Positions 9,242-24,200 of a DNA stretch of 64,000 nucleotides are shown one piece after another (positions within the stretch are counted from its first letter, which is position 1; every line of letters starts with the position of its first letter). The translations under genes and the position numbers were made by a program. The notes beneath the pieces were generated by a model. The model searched no databases. It was not told where the DNA came from and was given only the letters and a program-made list of their open reading frames with translations. The stretch is from Atriophallophorus winterbourni (taxonomy: Eukaryota > Platyhelminthes > Trematoda > Plagiorchiida > Microphallidae), in NCBI GenBank assembly GCA_013407085.1, contig JACCGJ010016511.1, positions 62,001 through 126,000 of the forward strand, read 5' to 3'.

Positions 9242-12200
9242 TCAACAATTTCTTCATGTACATTTGTCAAATCTTGCGTTGCATAAGCAATCGATTGATA
9301 CTGTAAACTGTACATCTGTTGTGTGGAAGTTGATGAAGTGTCACATATGGATGAATGCAAGTGGTCAACTGAAATCTTCAGCACATGACTACTTTTCATT
9401 ACAGTGGGGGTTCACTTGGCGGCCACGCTTTCTTCAGCATGTGACCTTGTTCGAGAAATCTCGTGAACCATTGTGATGGACCACGTGCACAGCTTTTATC
9501 GATTGAAAGTTGGCAGATAAACCAGCACAAAACAAGAAGGCAGCACAAGGCCATGAGAATCAAAGGCGAAACATGATGAATAATGTTGCGAATCTGTTTC
9601 GAGGGTCTCGCGTTGTTTAGCTTGTCCATTCGAATGGAAGTTCGTGTGATGAAGTCTGTGAATATATTGCGCATCGCTTGAAATTTCGGGTGAATGACAG
9701 AGGAAATAATCTGTTCTGCGCCTGAAAATTTGGACAAATTGCGAAATTTGTTCGATAAGACGGTGGTGCATGAATAAAGACAACGTTTTACAACATGCAA
9801 TCGTGAAGAAATCTCGCGGGTTGAATGTTGAACGGACATTGGCAGGATTTTCTGGTGCGGTAAAGTCTCCAGTAAGGTGCGTGTTTCGGTGGACGGTTCG
9901 AAAGCGTAAACGGTGTATGGTTGGAAATCCTTATCAGAATTATCGATGAGCTTGCTATGAAGATGTAGAGTTTCGATGCAAGGCTGTGAATACTCTGAGT
10001 CGATAAGATCCACCTGTGGTCGATGGTCTTTGTTGTTGCATGCGTTTGAAGCGACCGCCAATAAATCTACGCTTGACTTGTCGCATTCTTGGATCCAACA
10101 GTCTTGGGCGGGGAGACTGTGATAGAACAAAGAAATAGGAACATCGTGAATAAGTGCTGCGAATTACAGGAAAGCAAGCCATGCGTTGTTGCGATACAGA
10201 GAAAAACAAGATTAAAACAGCTGACACCGGGGTAACAGAACGAATATATAAAACACATCGAACACCGACAAAAATTGAAAAAACGCTTTGTACACTGACG
10301 CCACTAACTCATCCCCCGAGTCCGTCTCGGAAGAGACACTGGATCTTGAAGTTACGGAGACCTGTTCAAAAAGTGAACGACATGAAGTTGCATATTAAAA
10401 ACAACCATATGAAATAGATTAGACGCCTGTAAATACGGGAGTTACACTTGCACCGGGGGAATGCTTCAACGCGGTTGGAATGGAGGTGACGTGAGTCAAA
10501 AAGAAGGCAAGTGGTGATCCAACCGCGGTGTCATGTAGTTGTGAGACGTAGTCATTCTGAGATGGAAATTCCCGTCCGATGACCGGGAATAAGTGCCAAT
10601 ATACGACGGCAATATCAAACAAACATGCAATATGGATGCTTAGTAATTGAAAGTGGAGCGAGAATGCTGAAAGCTGTATTACACGATGGGGTTGCTCAGT
10701 TCTGAGTCTTGGAATGTGTTTTCGTGTGCCACATCAGCATACAGCGAAGGAAAAGTGGTTCGCATATTCGTGTAGTACTTTGTGCTTTGCGGCTAACACC
10801 GTGCTAAATTGATTAGCCAACGGTAGTGAGCTGCATACTGAAAAAGGCTGAAGTTTCACTACCATTTCCTGTTATTTTTTCTTCCTCATATCTGTCTAGG
10901 CCTGTGCAACCTGACAGTATCTTAGCCAACGTGCAGTCTCTGACTGTGCGGCACTTGGCCTGGATCATGCTTGTGCTATACCATACCATATTCGTCTTCT
11001 TATAACCTCGTAGTTCGATCCGCGGTTACACATTTGGGAAATGAGCTAAACCGTAATCTTATACCTTATTGGGTGTAAAATGGCCACGAAAGATTTAGTG
11101 GAAAGCGTAGCTCCGTTTTACAACGGGTGAAGTCAAGTTTTAAAGAGGTGAGCTGATAGCTACGTCATGTCAAGCGAAATCAAATCGCGTTTTCGGTCTT
11201 ATCGTTGTTTACACTGCCTATCTGATATAAGCAAGCCTCATTACCACGACGCTACACAACCGGATTGCGCGGGTTATCACTTTGATCTGATGTGTCACTC
11301 AAATTCTTCCTAACCGGTATCATGTGATTGTTGTTGTTGGTGTTTTCAGCACTTTCAGTCTTTGTGTTATATCGGAGAGTGGTGATCTGTACATCATTAC
11401 CACTCTTCGCTAGTGTTCACAATATCGCCTGTGCCACCTAGCGCTAATGGAACATGATGTAAGCACCGGTCCTATTGGGCGCGATTGAAATTCACTGGAC
11501 TTGCTATTGGATATACGTGTTGATATTTCTCATGCGGTGACGGCGGTTTAACTGCACTGTTCTACTTAATTCCCCGGAATCTCAATAGCGTTGATGACGA
11601 CGACCATGGCAAGGGTGATGCTACCCATGAGGTTTAGAAGAAAAAAAGAGGAGGAATGATGCGGAGAGTTGCTGGTGATGTTGTCGAAGATGATGAGGGC
11701 AGTAATCGGCACAATTCTAAAGCTCGAAGATTTGAAGGATGTCATTTATCGTAAAATTAAACGCGAACCAAGTCGGATAAAGCCATAGTGCCACGGATAA
11801 TCAAAGTGATTGGTTACAATAAGAGGCTCAACCTGAAGTATGACTAACACTTACAAGTTCTTCCACATTGTCATCTGTATCATGGCCAAGTGAAATACCC
11901 GAACCCTGTAAAAAATAAAACGAACAGCATGTCAAATTTTCTCAAACGTCGAGCCAGACATTCATTGACAAAGTTAACCAAACTCACGCTAAGTCCTATT
12001 GACTCCGATGGTGTAACTTCACCCTTCAGCGGGTATACGTGTGACCTTTGTCGTTTTTTCGGGGCGCGTTGCTTCGGTTGTGGGGCCAGGGTTGGAATCG
12101 GGATAGCACTCACTTCGGTCTGCTGAGCGGATGTCTGATCTGACAGTCGCTGAGAATCCCAGCTAGACAAAAGCGAATCCACGTTCGTCAAAAGGTGATG

Positions 12201-15200
12201 GAGGAACAATCGAATCTGTGTCAAAGCATCTCGGGTGTCTTGGTCGCCAGTAATTAACCCACGCGAGGATACAAGACGTAGCAGAGTACCAAGTGATGCA
12301 ATGTCCAGAGGGTCGCCGGGTTCGAAACAAAGGAAGCTAATATAATTGGACCAACTTGCCAAGCGACCGCGAAGTAGTCGGAGTAGGCGAACATGAGTTG
12401 ACGATCGATTTACCCCTTCCATGTCTGAGGTAGTGAACGACTTGTCATTCCATGTGTCGGAACGGAGTTGGCATTCGATGTAAGTCAACTGAGTGGCGAA
12501 TTCCGTCAACAAAAGACTGAATTCTTCGGATGTAACAACACTCTGACAAAAAGGTGGACCGTAAATAAAAAGTTGGTAATTGTGTGAAACACCATGTTTA
12601 ACATTAACAGATATAAATTATTAATTATGGGTGTGTGGCTAATATAAGCTATACTTATTGGTGTATCTATATCGTGGGAATCGCTCAAAACATGCTGAAT
12701 AGAACCAGGGAAAATGTAAAATTGCAAGCCACTGTTGTTCCGATTAACACAGTCAATCTTTGGTTGAGAGATTTACACAGTGCTTTCAATTCAGCCTATC
12801 AAACTCGTAGGACTCGCCTGCACTTACCTATCAAAACAGGTTCCTGGCTGTTTGCCGTCATCAGGTGACGACAATGTAACATAGTTCACAGATATTTCAA
12901 TCGGATTAGTACATCCAAGCTTTGAATGACCGATTCACACAGTGGATCTAACCAATGGAAATAACTAATTATGGAGTATTCAAATCCTCGGCACTTACAC
13001 ACCAATACCGCTTCCTTGTTTGTCATCATCAAGCAGATCCCAGAAACAATGGAAAAGTGGTAAACAAAAGTTAAAATTTGAAGCTACTCTTCATCGAGAA
13101 CAATGAGAACAAAACATTTAAAGCGCTTCGATGGAATGCCGGAAGAATTATTTTGACTAAACAAGCTCAAGGTCAGCTGATGTCGATCACATGAAAAATT
13201 AAAAATAAATAAATAAAAACATTCCAAGTAAAGAGGGCAGTAAAAGTCGTACGACAATAGTCGTGAGGCTGACACTTTTCTGGTTCTCAAAACTCGGTTG
13301 AATTCATGTTTGATTCAAGGTTAGGTAGATAAAACTAATGTGTATGTGGTCAATCTTTAAAACATTCCGTAGTATCGGAAGCCCTACTCACGCTTTATCT
13401 AGTTGGGATTTTGTGCCAAGGTGGTGTGGTGGTCAAGCATTCGGTGATTGTGATCATGATGATGAGGTTAAGAACACCATCGTAGCGCTATGAATTTTCA
13501 TCGTGTGACTTGAGTTTGGTTTAAATGTTTGAAAACGGGTGTGAAATTTATCCAGCTTCGGGAACGTATTGATGCATGAAAACACAAGCCTGGAGTCAGT
13601 CAAAAAGTGCCACACAGTCCGAGAGATGGCATATGGCATGAAATACCGCATGGTTGCACCGAAAAAATAGAAAATTAAAAATATAAAGATTGTGAGGCAT
13701 CAGTGTGCACTAGGTAAGCTGCTCATCCCCATCGGCAATCAAGCTAGCAGGAGAAAAGTACTCCACACTTAAACACCCGTGTACAAAGAACACTGTGGGC
13801 CAACCATCATCAATCAGTATAAATATTTTCAGAGTTATTCCTTTCTATATATCATATTTGAAGTAGACTCTTTCAAATCCTCGCCTGTTTCAACGCTCAG
13901 ACTAAAGGGCATGCATTGTGGAAGATTGATCATCATCTGCGCATACAACTATTTACCATCGATCTTATGTGTTTGGTAAATGACTGTGTTTTAGAGCATC
14001 AGATAGATGAATCACCGAATGATATGCCCATCGTATACGCTCCGAATAGCACTCGTACCAGCGAATTACACTCAAATCAGTAATGCATAAATTAACTAAC
14101 AAATGTGATCATTGTGTAACCCGGTGCGGCGGGCAAATCACCTTGTTAAGGGATGGGAATTTAGAATCTATAATTCTAGCAGTTAATTCAACAGTTAATG
14201 TTTTCGGAACAAGTGGAATGCTTGTCTGCGGCTCAATTCTAGGAGACAATACATTACGGAATTCTTGAGGTTCTCGTAAGAATCCTGACCATTACCTCTT
14301 GCAACTGCAGCAACCACGTATTCAAATCGTTCAAGTAATTCATCCAACCGGCTTGGTGCTGAGTTTCAAATTCAGACACGTCGTGTGACGATCCAAGAGC
14401 GGCCAAACATTTTCGGAAGGAATCACAAGAGGCAGCCAGAAACTCTGGCACGACCGACGAACTCTCACTCAGTTCGGCCGTTTTCAATCTGGCGAATTCG
14501 CTCAACCATCTGAGCTGGTCTGTTCGATTTGCGTAGGTGAGATTGAAGATTGCACTAAAAGAGGATAAACAAAATAAAGTTGACAGTGGGAGCGTGACCA
14601 GTTGAAAGAGGGTGAGTTATTCCCTCTTCGTTCTTTAGACAACATCGTCACGGAAACAGCTGGTTATGGCCATTGTATTCTAACGATTAGCTGCAAACAG
14701 AGAAGCTTCACGTGGCTAATAATGGGAGAGCCGCATTAAGTAGCGGTTTACAACAAATCTAGATCGGAATTGTTATAAACAGGCCACAATATGTATGAAA
14801 CGTGTTGAGATGTACAAGCGCGTTAGGCAGAAAACAACATACATTGTCAGAAGCGACACGTTACAAATCAATTTTCACCGCTAATGGCTTTCAGGCTGTT
14901 CTTGCGTGATAATGGCAACTCATTCAGTTTAACGTATTTTCATAGTCTAGGCGTTTTTTTATTCAGTTCCCACATCTCCTCAAGTGAGATTAAGATCATA
15001 ATACAAGTAGTCTTTCGAAAGGTGACGTAAAAATAGGGTCGTATAAAGTATGTACATTTTCAACAAGGTCGCTTTCCGGCTTGAATTCTCCCAGATCATT
15101 GAGGTGATATTAGCCAATAAAAATGATGCCAAAGAATCCCAAAATGTTATCACAAAGAAAACACTGACCTTGAATGTTCTGATTCACACATCTGTGCAAC

Positions 15201-18200
15201 ATTGCTGGAATTTATATGGTTTGCTACTATTGTCTGTTCCGCTTCAATCGCTGCGAGGTAAATAAAAGGGGATGGAAAAATTGATCAAGATGATTGTAAC
15301 AAAGATTGGATTGAATATTACGGTTAGCCACAGAAAATGCAAAGATGAAAAGCTTTGCCAGATGTGGCGCGGTGGCTGCGTGTTATAAATGAATGGAATT
15401 CTTAGTGCTCCACTTAGCGCTGTGGTGAGCGGTTATACAAATTCAATTTTGATTAACTTTTGCCAAATCACAATCGGTTACGAAAACGATTTATGTTGAA
15501 TTACGTTAAATTGCTAAGAAGAATGCTTAGGGAAAATCCTGTCTTTTCACCATATACGTTGCATTCCAAAAGATCTACTCTCTGATGAGTTGAAATCAGG
15601 AAGTCAACCATTGGGCAGACCGCACCTGCTACACAAAAACGCTTGCAAAAGAGATATGAAAGCTCTTGAAATTGACCCGGCGAGTTGGGAAGAACTTGCT
15701 CTTGACCGCTCACATTAGGGGCCTTATGTAAAGCGTCGTCTGCAAGCTGGGAAGAAGCAGACACAGCTCTTGGCTGCTAATCGTAGATCACGCCGCCAGC
15801 GTGCAACTGCCGCAGATCGACTAAGTGCTGTCTATTGCTGTGAGCGCTGTGGGAGAGATTGCATTCTCAAATCGGACTGTTTAGTCATTCTAAAAGCTGT
15901 GCAGCATGAAACCATCAAGCACTTGCGATGTACATCCACACTCGACATCAACCGAAGAAAGACAATAACATTGCACATTGGCTTGAGCGTCATATGAAGA
16001 GATGAATGTGATGCATGAGGTTCACTCGAACTCGTCATTCCATAAAACAAGATTGACATCATTAAATCGATATGAAGTAACGAAGGCTTAAATCTGATGC
16101 AACCACGGCCTAATGAAATCCTTGATAGATAGCGCGGGTGGGACTTGAAAAGCTACTGATTCTACAGAAGAATAAGCACAGACAGACCAATAACTACTTT
16201 ATAAATGAAGCATTTGTAAAATCAATTTCTCTAAACGAGTACAGTGACATCATCACAATAGCTTTCCCGCGGCTTCCAAGGTTATCTCACGTTCTCCACT
16301 CAACAGCAGGGAAGATTGATCGAACATTTCTAGAAAATGCCTACAGAAGGATCGCTAGCTAACGCGATTCTCAAGCATAACTCTCACGGAGTGTAGACGA
16401 TGGGGTCAGATTATGTGGTTTTCAACGCAGGGGACTAGCCGTTACAGCTGAAGCCAGATCGGTTGTAAAATATTTGCTTACAAAGACGCCGTTTCAAGTT
16501 CAAGAAAACGATGGTTTTTCATTCGCAATACACAACTCGTTTTTCTATATTGATGGTGCTACCAAAGCGTCTATTACTGATGGTTCCATTACATACTCAT
16601 TGGTACCAGTGATGGTATGGGGACAGTGACTATCGAAATTTTGAACAGACATCAATAATAACATTGAAAAGTATTCAACTTACCAGATGCAGTAGTATCA
16701 TCGAATTCAAACTCGGGTACATTGTCCAAAGCGATTATCCCTTCACCCGGCGCACCTTTCCAAGCCGAATCGGTCAACTGGAGCAGAGATAAAGTAGATT
16801 GCAAACTTAATACCGACTCATCAGTACTTATTTTTTCACAAGTTGACACGGCTAAAAGTGCACCTGTACATATACTGTGCGCACAAAGATGTAACCGAAT
16901 AGTAATCGGCTCTCTTTGTACTTCAACCATTTTGATTCCGTTGAACCCTTCCCAGACCGAAACCATCCAAGATTGTTCCAGTGATTCAATAAGGCACAAA
17001 GAATTCTCGATCGCGAAAGTACAAATCGCTTCGAAAGAGGAATACAGTTTTGACCTTACTGTTGGTACGGGACAATTAGTTGACAGAGGACTGTCAAGTT
17101 CATCACCGCGAACTCGCTCCAGTTCGGATATTCTCATATCTTCCGTGGGATAAAACGGTGCAACATCTCCTGCAGCATTGCTCATGTGAAGGAAATATGT
17201 AAAACTCTGATTTCTTTTTCTCGGTTTAGGACTGAGAGTGGTATTTTCAGTTGAGCGATTAAAATAATCGAATTCGAAATAATGGCGGCCACTCGGACGA
17301 GGTTGAAAACCTCCGGCCATATTCAAATCCATATCATCATGCGCTCTTGATGAAGTTCTTGGTGAGACCGGAGGCTTCTTTGTCAAACAGTTCGCTGTGT
17401 AATTACTCGATGGATCGCTTAGTTGATTTTCAAAAGTTGAAAAACCACTAGCATCGTCATCTATATCTTCTTCCAAGACATAGTTGTAACTGAGTGCATC
17501 CGGGGTAATGTCAGTGTCAATTTGCAACGAGGTTACGGTAGCATGTTTCAGGCGTTTTCTTTGTCGCCTTGGCTTGACCAAAGGCGTGGAACACAAATTG
17601 AGATCCATACTGGTGAATAGACTGTTATTGTTCGTTGCAATAAAGGGCGGAGCAGAGATTCGAAATTGAGATTCTTCACTTGATGAAATAATACTAGGCT
17701 GATAATATAAACGTTCAAAACCTTGAAAACGTTGTTTCTCTGGTCGCTGTGGATTGAGGGATATAGTGTTGATTCCACAGCAACAGTGAAATGGACAATG
17801 GTGCGATAAATAATCGAAAAAGTTCGGCAATCCAAAACAAACTGTGAACCTTGTGTATTTCCAATGAAGAACACCAGAGGAAAGATTGAGCGTTTGAGAG
17901 TTATGAGTTTCGATACTTTTATGTGACAGATCCAAGACGTTTGAAGCGATGAATCTAGATTGATGAAACGAGCCTTTTAGATTCACAGAAACGATTTGAT
18001 TAAATACTCCATGCTTCTCATCTACCACAAATCGTCTATTTTCATCGAACGTTGTCTTCTTGATCAAACCAAATTCATCATGGTCCAAGACAACTTGCAT
18101 AATTCAATAGCAGCAGCATGGAAATCCATTACCAGCGCGGCAAGATGGCATTAACCGTTTTAATGATCACGTGATTGATCTGAATGGTCAGTGATCGATA

Positions 18201-21200
18201 ATGATGGTTGATTTTCACTATACAAATGGCATTTAAGGAGATAAGGTCATTGGCAGATTATCAAAGATCCCATTTATACTGACCACATAATTAGAGACGA
18301 GGATGGCCAAAATGCCCATAGGGTCGAAGTCCGGAAAACCTATCCAAAACGTTTCTACTCCATCAGATCTGATAATTACCGATATAGTACCGATCCGGGC
18401 GTGTAAAAAGTATTTCTGGGCTTCGACATGAACCGAAACAATAGAGAAAAACGTGATTCATATATATCAAAGAGCATAGAAAGCTTTACACGAGTTTCAA
18501 ATTAATGAGTAGAGCACACAGACAGTCATTCCAATTGTTTGCGATGCTCGTTCCAACAAAGACAGATTGAATTCATATCGAAATAATTCGCAAAGTTCTC
18601 TCACTCTTTGCATTAGTTACAGCATGCCAACACCCAGGTGTATGACACTAAGTCCACAAGTACAGTTGAGAAAATAGTTATGTGCAACCATATCCACCTT
18701 TAGACGACAGATCTACCACCTATCCCGAACATGTTCAGCAACATATTGAAAACGTGATGTGCCCGTACATATGTGATAATAACATTTGAAATAATTCATT
18801 GGACCTATCTGTATAAGATGACAAACCAGGACTGAGCCAAACCACTCACAAAGTGTGAACACTTCGCGCAGGTTCACATCAGAAAAATTTGGGAAGGAGG
18901 TTATAGTTCCAAGGCAATCATACGTTTCTTCCTGATCATGTGAAACTCAAATCTGAATATATGAATTTCTATTTACAAATCAATTGGCTAAAATGTAAGT
19001 TGATTAGTGCAGAGATAAAAGGTAATAACCAGCATGGCGACATGTGATCGTACAGTTTTCTTGAAAATCCAAAGTATTGAAAGAGCGTGAATCAGAAGTC
19101 AACACTACTCACTTCGGGTTCCAGCTGCAACCGATTGGGTGGAAGTATATCTGATCGCAATGATGGAATCCCACCGCTGTAAAGACAAAACAATTATAAC
19201 CTGGTAGCAATTAAAAGATAACGATGGATGGATGGATAATGGATGGATGGATGGATGGATGGATATGCCCAGAAGTAGCACAGATTTGAAACAATTCAGC
19301 TCGAGCGATATGAACTTACTTTAACTGATCAGAATGCAACAACTCTGCCATACGCTTCAGGTAGCCGCGAAGTTCTGTGTGAACTCGAGAAAGAATTGGG
19401 AATTCGGCGCTTCGTCCACGAATCGCATAACTCAAATTGGCCAAATTGATCACGTACAACACCATCACCGGTTTCATAAGGGTTGCCAGGTGCTAATAAA
19501 ACATTTTGAAGCATCGAATTATTTTTTACATAAACCATAAAACGAAGCCCGTTTTGACGAACGTGACATGAGCATTGGTCGTATGTTCATTCGAGTATCT
19601 TGAAATACGTATTTTGAGACTACACAACCGCCACATTACCAAGAATCCGATGCAATGCATCCGAAACGGTGTGTGTAACCAGGTCATCCTGATAGTCAGT
19701 TTACGATGTCACCATTTCCAAGTCATAGCACAAGAGTAACGAGGTAGTGTGATGTGTGTAAGATTGGTTAATCTTGTACGAATTTTGCACCCTACAGCTT
19801 CTGTGAGCGGCAACGGGTAGGTGTTTTCATGTCAGCATTTCGTATCATAACAGCAGACACGTCTGTCTCTACTTCGAAGAGCAAGCGACATGCCCACCGA
19901 CCCACAGAAACGAACTAACAACGGGACGGTCAATCGTATTTCCAGCCAATTAATAGTTATCCTCCACTGAACTGATAGATGATGTTGTCAGCACCATGAA
20001 GTTCTAAATGCTTTCGAATTAGAGTTGGACAAACATCTTTCACCTTGTATGTCATGTGACAATTAGTATACTAAACATTTTCCTTAGCTGCAGAGGTTCA
20101 AATGCCAAGCGTAACAACTATTTCAGGTAACACTCACAACATTCCGACCCCGAGAAACAAAGTGAAGAACTCACATGTGAATAAATGTAAAATCATGGAA
20201 GCTCTACTTACGGTACGCTGCATCTTAAGACAGGTTAAACCAAATCAATGAAATACAGTATAGTCACGTTTGAAGCAAAATCATAGCGCACACGGACGCC
20301 AAACATGAGCAATAGAACAAACGAATCGACCAACGAAAAATGATAGAAAGATGAAGCGCTAAAATCGAAAATGCTGGTTGCAAACAGGCACAACCAAACA
20401 CTAACATTGGTCGTGGTAAGATCCAAGCGGTTCATACGAAGTCTCATTGTTGGTAATTGTTGCTCCAAACACTCAAGCCCACGTTGAAGTTTTCTGAGAT
20501 CGTGCAACCTGGAGAAAGCAGAAGAGAGTATGAAGAGGATAAAATTAAAATAATACCAAATTGATTCAAAACCAAACTTAGTTCAGCTGTAGTTGGTCTA
20601 CCAAACAGACAACTTATTACGCGTATAGGGTTGCAGGCCAGTCGCCGATTAAGTTAGTAGAGCACCTTCAGACGAATGAACGTGGACAAGGTCAGCTGAC
20701 GTGATTACTCACAAGAGTAAAACGAGGGAGTGAAAATGGGCGTTCTTGTGGGCATAGGTACTAAATTTTTGCGGGCTTTTTGCGGCATTGATAATCTTCC
20801 AAATATAACAGAAATAGAGAGTCCAGTGTCCGTGCAACGAAAGCCAGCATCCCGAAATGGTTGGAAAAAGTAAGTTTCCGAAGAAATATGTCATCAGAGA
20901 AGCGTGCAGCTGCTCAATATTGGTGCTCAGTACTGCTATAGAATCACGTAAGGCATCTAGTGGAAATACACTTCTACCCATGTGAGTGAACATGTCACCG
21001 ACCTTGACCTTGCATACGCATAAACAATCTAACATCTGACCGAAGTCCAGGGCCATACACGACAGTTCATTTCGGACTTGTAAGCTTGTGTTCAACTAGC
21101 CAGGATATATAACGCAAAATAATGGACTGGTCAATATTTGGTCAAATGGTATAATCTCACTACTGTCTCTAATATGACGGAGGTCTAGTTTCAGGAGCAA

Positions 21201-24200
21201 ATTTCTAAGGAAAACCTGCGTCAGTTTAAATATGAACGTATCGAAGTGGATTATTATTACACCGTGTTATCATACAAACGTACCTAACCGTTAAACTGCG
21301 AAGCGCAAAATTGAACGTCTCTGAAATCCCACAAGGAGCAGAGGATTTGATTTGGTTTGAAATAAAGTCAGGCAGTAGCGAATCGCGAACCCATAGAACT
21401 CCAAGTAAATAAACCGCTCCGCGATACCGTCTGGGAAGCAGTATCTGTAAGTTACAAACATGGATTGAAGTGAAATGAGTGTCCCAGAATGTTTGAATGA
21501 CTGAAAAAAGTCATCAAAATCGTTGAACGTACTTCGTCTAACCGACGCAGATTAAAGTCAACGGTTCTGCTGACTTGTTCGATCGATTCCTCGATTGGGG
21601 GAATTGTCATCCAATCATGATGTAATAGGGGACTAGGAGACAATGCATTGCGGGAGGTGAATGGCAAATGCCCGATCAGACGGCAGAGTTTATGTTGTCC
21701 TTTTAAATTCACGACATCCTCACGTAAAACCGAGCAAGAGAGAATGTTGGTGTGCCGTGCAAGCTCGATCTGAGATTTGATGAAATATCCAAAGTCCACA
21801 GGACATAGCGTCGTATCGAAAACGGTAGAAAACCATTTGGCACATGCCGATTGGAAGCAGAGAGAATGTTGCTTGTTCCATTCACTTCTCGCCTGAAGGG
21901 GAAAGCGAGAAAGATAAAAGGCTTGATTCGTGTAAAGGGGTGTGGTAATTTATTTGCAGACCCCCATAGTGAATATCACCAGCGACAGAAAGCAACTTGG
22001 CTTGCTTTAGGAACAGAAGCTTGAAGGAAAGTTGTTACTAATCTATGACTGGTATTAGGTAGTTCAGGCGTAAAGGTCACTATCGAAACTCATTAAAGCT
22101 TGGGAGGAAAAAAATGTGCTGCTGATGGAGAAGTGAACAAAGGGATTTTAGATTAAATCAGAGAAAAATTGTTGTAAAAAATGAGATAGTAAAGAGCTGG
22201 TGTGCGAAAGTAGAAGGGGATTAATCAACACTGGTTAGTGGTGAGCGAAATGTCGACCATATTCGCTTCACATAATCATGGCTAAGTCGTTAATTTGATA
22301 TTTTGGATCAGTTTTAAGAAGACCGTCACCTAGAACCAACGAAAGTAATTAAAACAAATAGCAATGAGTACTTCAAGCAGGATAACAGTTTGTCCGACAA
22401 TATATTTCACCTCTGTCACTAGAGCCATCGACACTCAGGTTGCGAGATAAAACATCATCCGAGATGTACGATCTCCGTTCAGTGGCTAATTACAGCATCC
22501 GGACAACCGGTGCTGATCCCCCGCGGGTACCGCGTATCGCTGTGAGCATTGTGGGAGACATTGATGGTTTCAAAATGGGCAGCACAGTCTTGCGAAATAT
22601 TGTGGATTATGAAACCATCGTGTGCTGGCGCTGTACAACCCTAGTTAACATCGCTCGGAGAGAGACACTAACAAAACACTCACCTTTAAGTTCTTAATGT
22701 CCATTTGATCAGCATGCGTCGAGTTTGGCCAAGTGGTCAAGTCTCCCAAACAACGATTAGTTTCGTTGAGAGATTCAATGGTACGGACTACTTGTGTGTA
22801 AAGTTCCAGAGGAAAACTGTGCAAATGATCAGGAATCTCTCGTGGGTCCAAAGTTTTAGGCTGTTCATCGGAAGACGGTCGAGTTAGCAACCGGAATGCT
22901 ACGTCTAACGATTTCACTCGGTCCAGCTTCGCTTCTAAATCCATCGTAGATGACGTGGGGAAACAGCCACGGGTGTTGGCTAGAAGCGACGAGGATAAAA
23001 CATCGATGACGGGATTCATTCAAGTTTAAATTCTTAATGCAAGAACTTTAGTTTTTAAAAGTCGCAATGAACCGATGGACCGCTTAGTCATAGCAATAGA
23101 GCTAATGGAATACAGATGAAACAATGATCACTTCAAAATGCCGATAAGAAGAGTCCCCCGTAAAGAACATTCGAGATGGAAAGAAGCGGGCATGCTGTTG
23201 GAGTTTTCTTGAGAAACCAATTCATCAGTATCAAATAACACTTCATACCTAGCGATGGGAATATGCTAGGGACGTATAACAATGGTCAGAAGGAAGCAAA
23301 TCAGGTTTTTCACGAGTTTCACTAGTCAGACCATGTCTTTTACTTTCGACATCCTAAACCGTGTTGTTGACTCAACCATACGATCATAATTGTACTACAC
23401 ATCTTGTAGCGAGACCATTCGCATGGAACAAGGTTAAAACATTTATTGCGCCGACGACTTTAGCCCGAGAACTATTGGTCCAAAGTTAACAACTTTCACC
23501 CATGAATTCCACAACGCGAGAGAACACTAACATTTAGTGCATGCCTGACAAAGAATCCCACATACTCCTACCTGTTATAGGCTAATTTCTAAACCACAGC
23601 GGAATCCCTTGCTCATTTGTCCTGGTGTATCACTTATAATGGAACTCTCCACCGATCTCATGACAGCCAGTTTTATTCGAGCATCTACAATGCGCCTTGC
23701 TTAATTGCACATCTTCATCAGTTGCTGTTTCCAGACAGGTTTTCCCTTATTTGTTTTCTTTCCATTTTTATGTAACCCGAATTCAGATGGACGTGCGATA
23801 AGTGTCATCAGTCTTTTTGGCGATTTCTGATCTTACATTGTATCGGAGAGGTGGTGCTCTTGAGGTCAACGGTTTGCCACAAGTACATCTTACGCTCAGT
23901 GCAGTATGAATCGGAGAACAAGGACAAATGATTCTGAAAAACTTTGGACAAATAAGCAGCGAGAATCAGCGTCTACTGCATTCTTTTCAAACACCAACAT
24001 GCTAAAATCGAAGCAAGTGTACCCTTGCCCTAGTGACTTTATGCTTCGACTGCATGAGAGCAGTTCAGACTATAACAGGCCATGTGAGAATTGTTTTCGT
24101 GGGGCTTTTAAGACCGAGAACAACCCAAAAATCGTGTATATGATCCAGTTTTGTGGAAGCGTTTGACGGACTAACAAGAGTTTAATTTATCACTTGAGGT

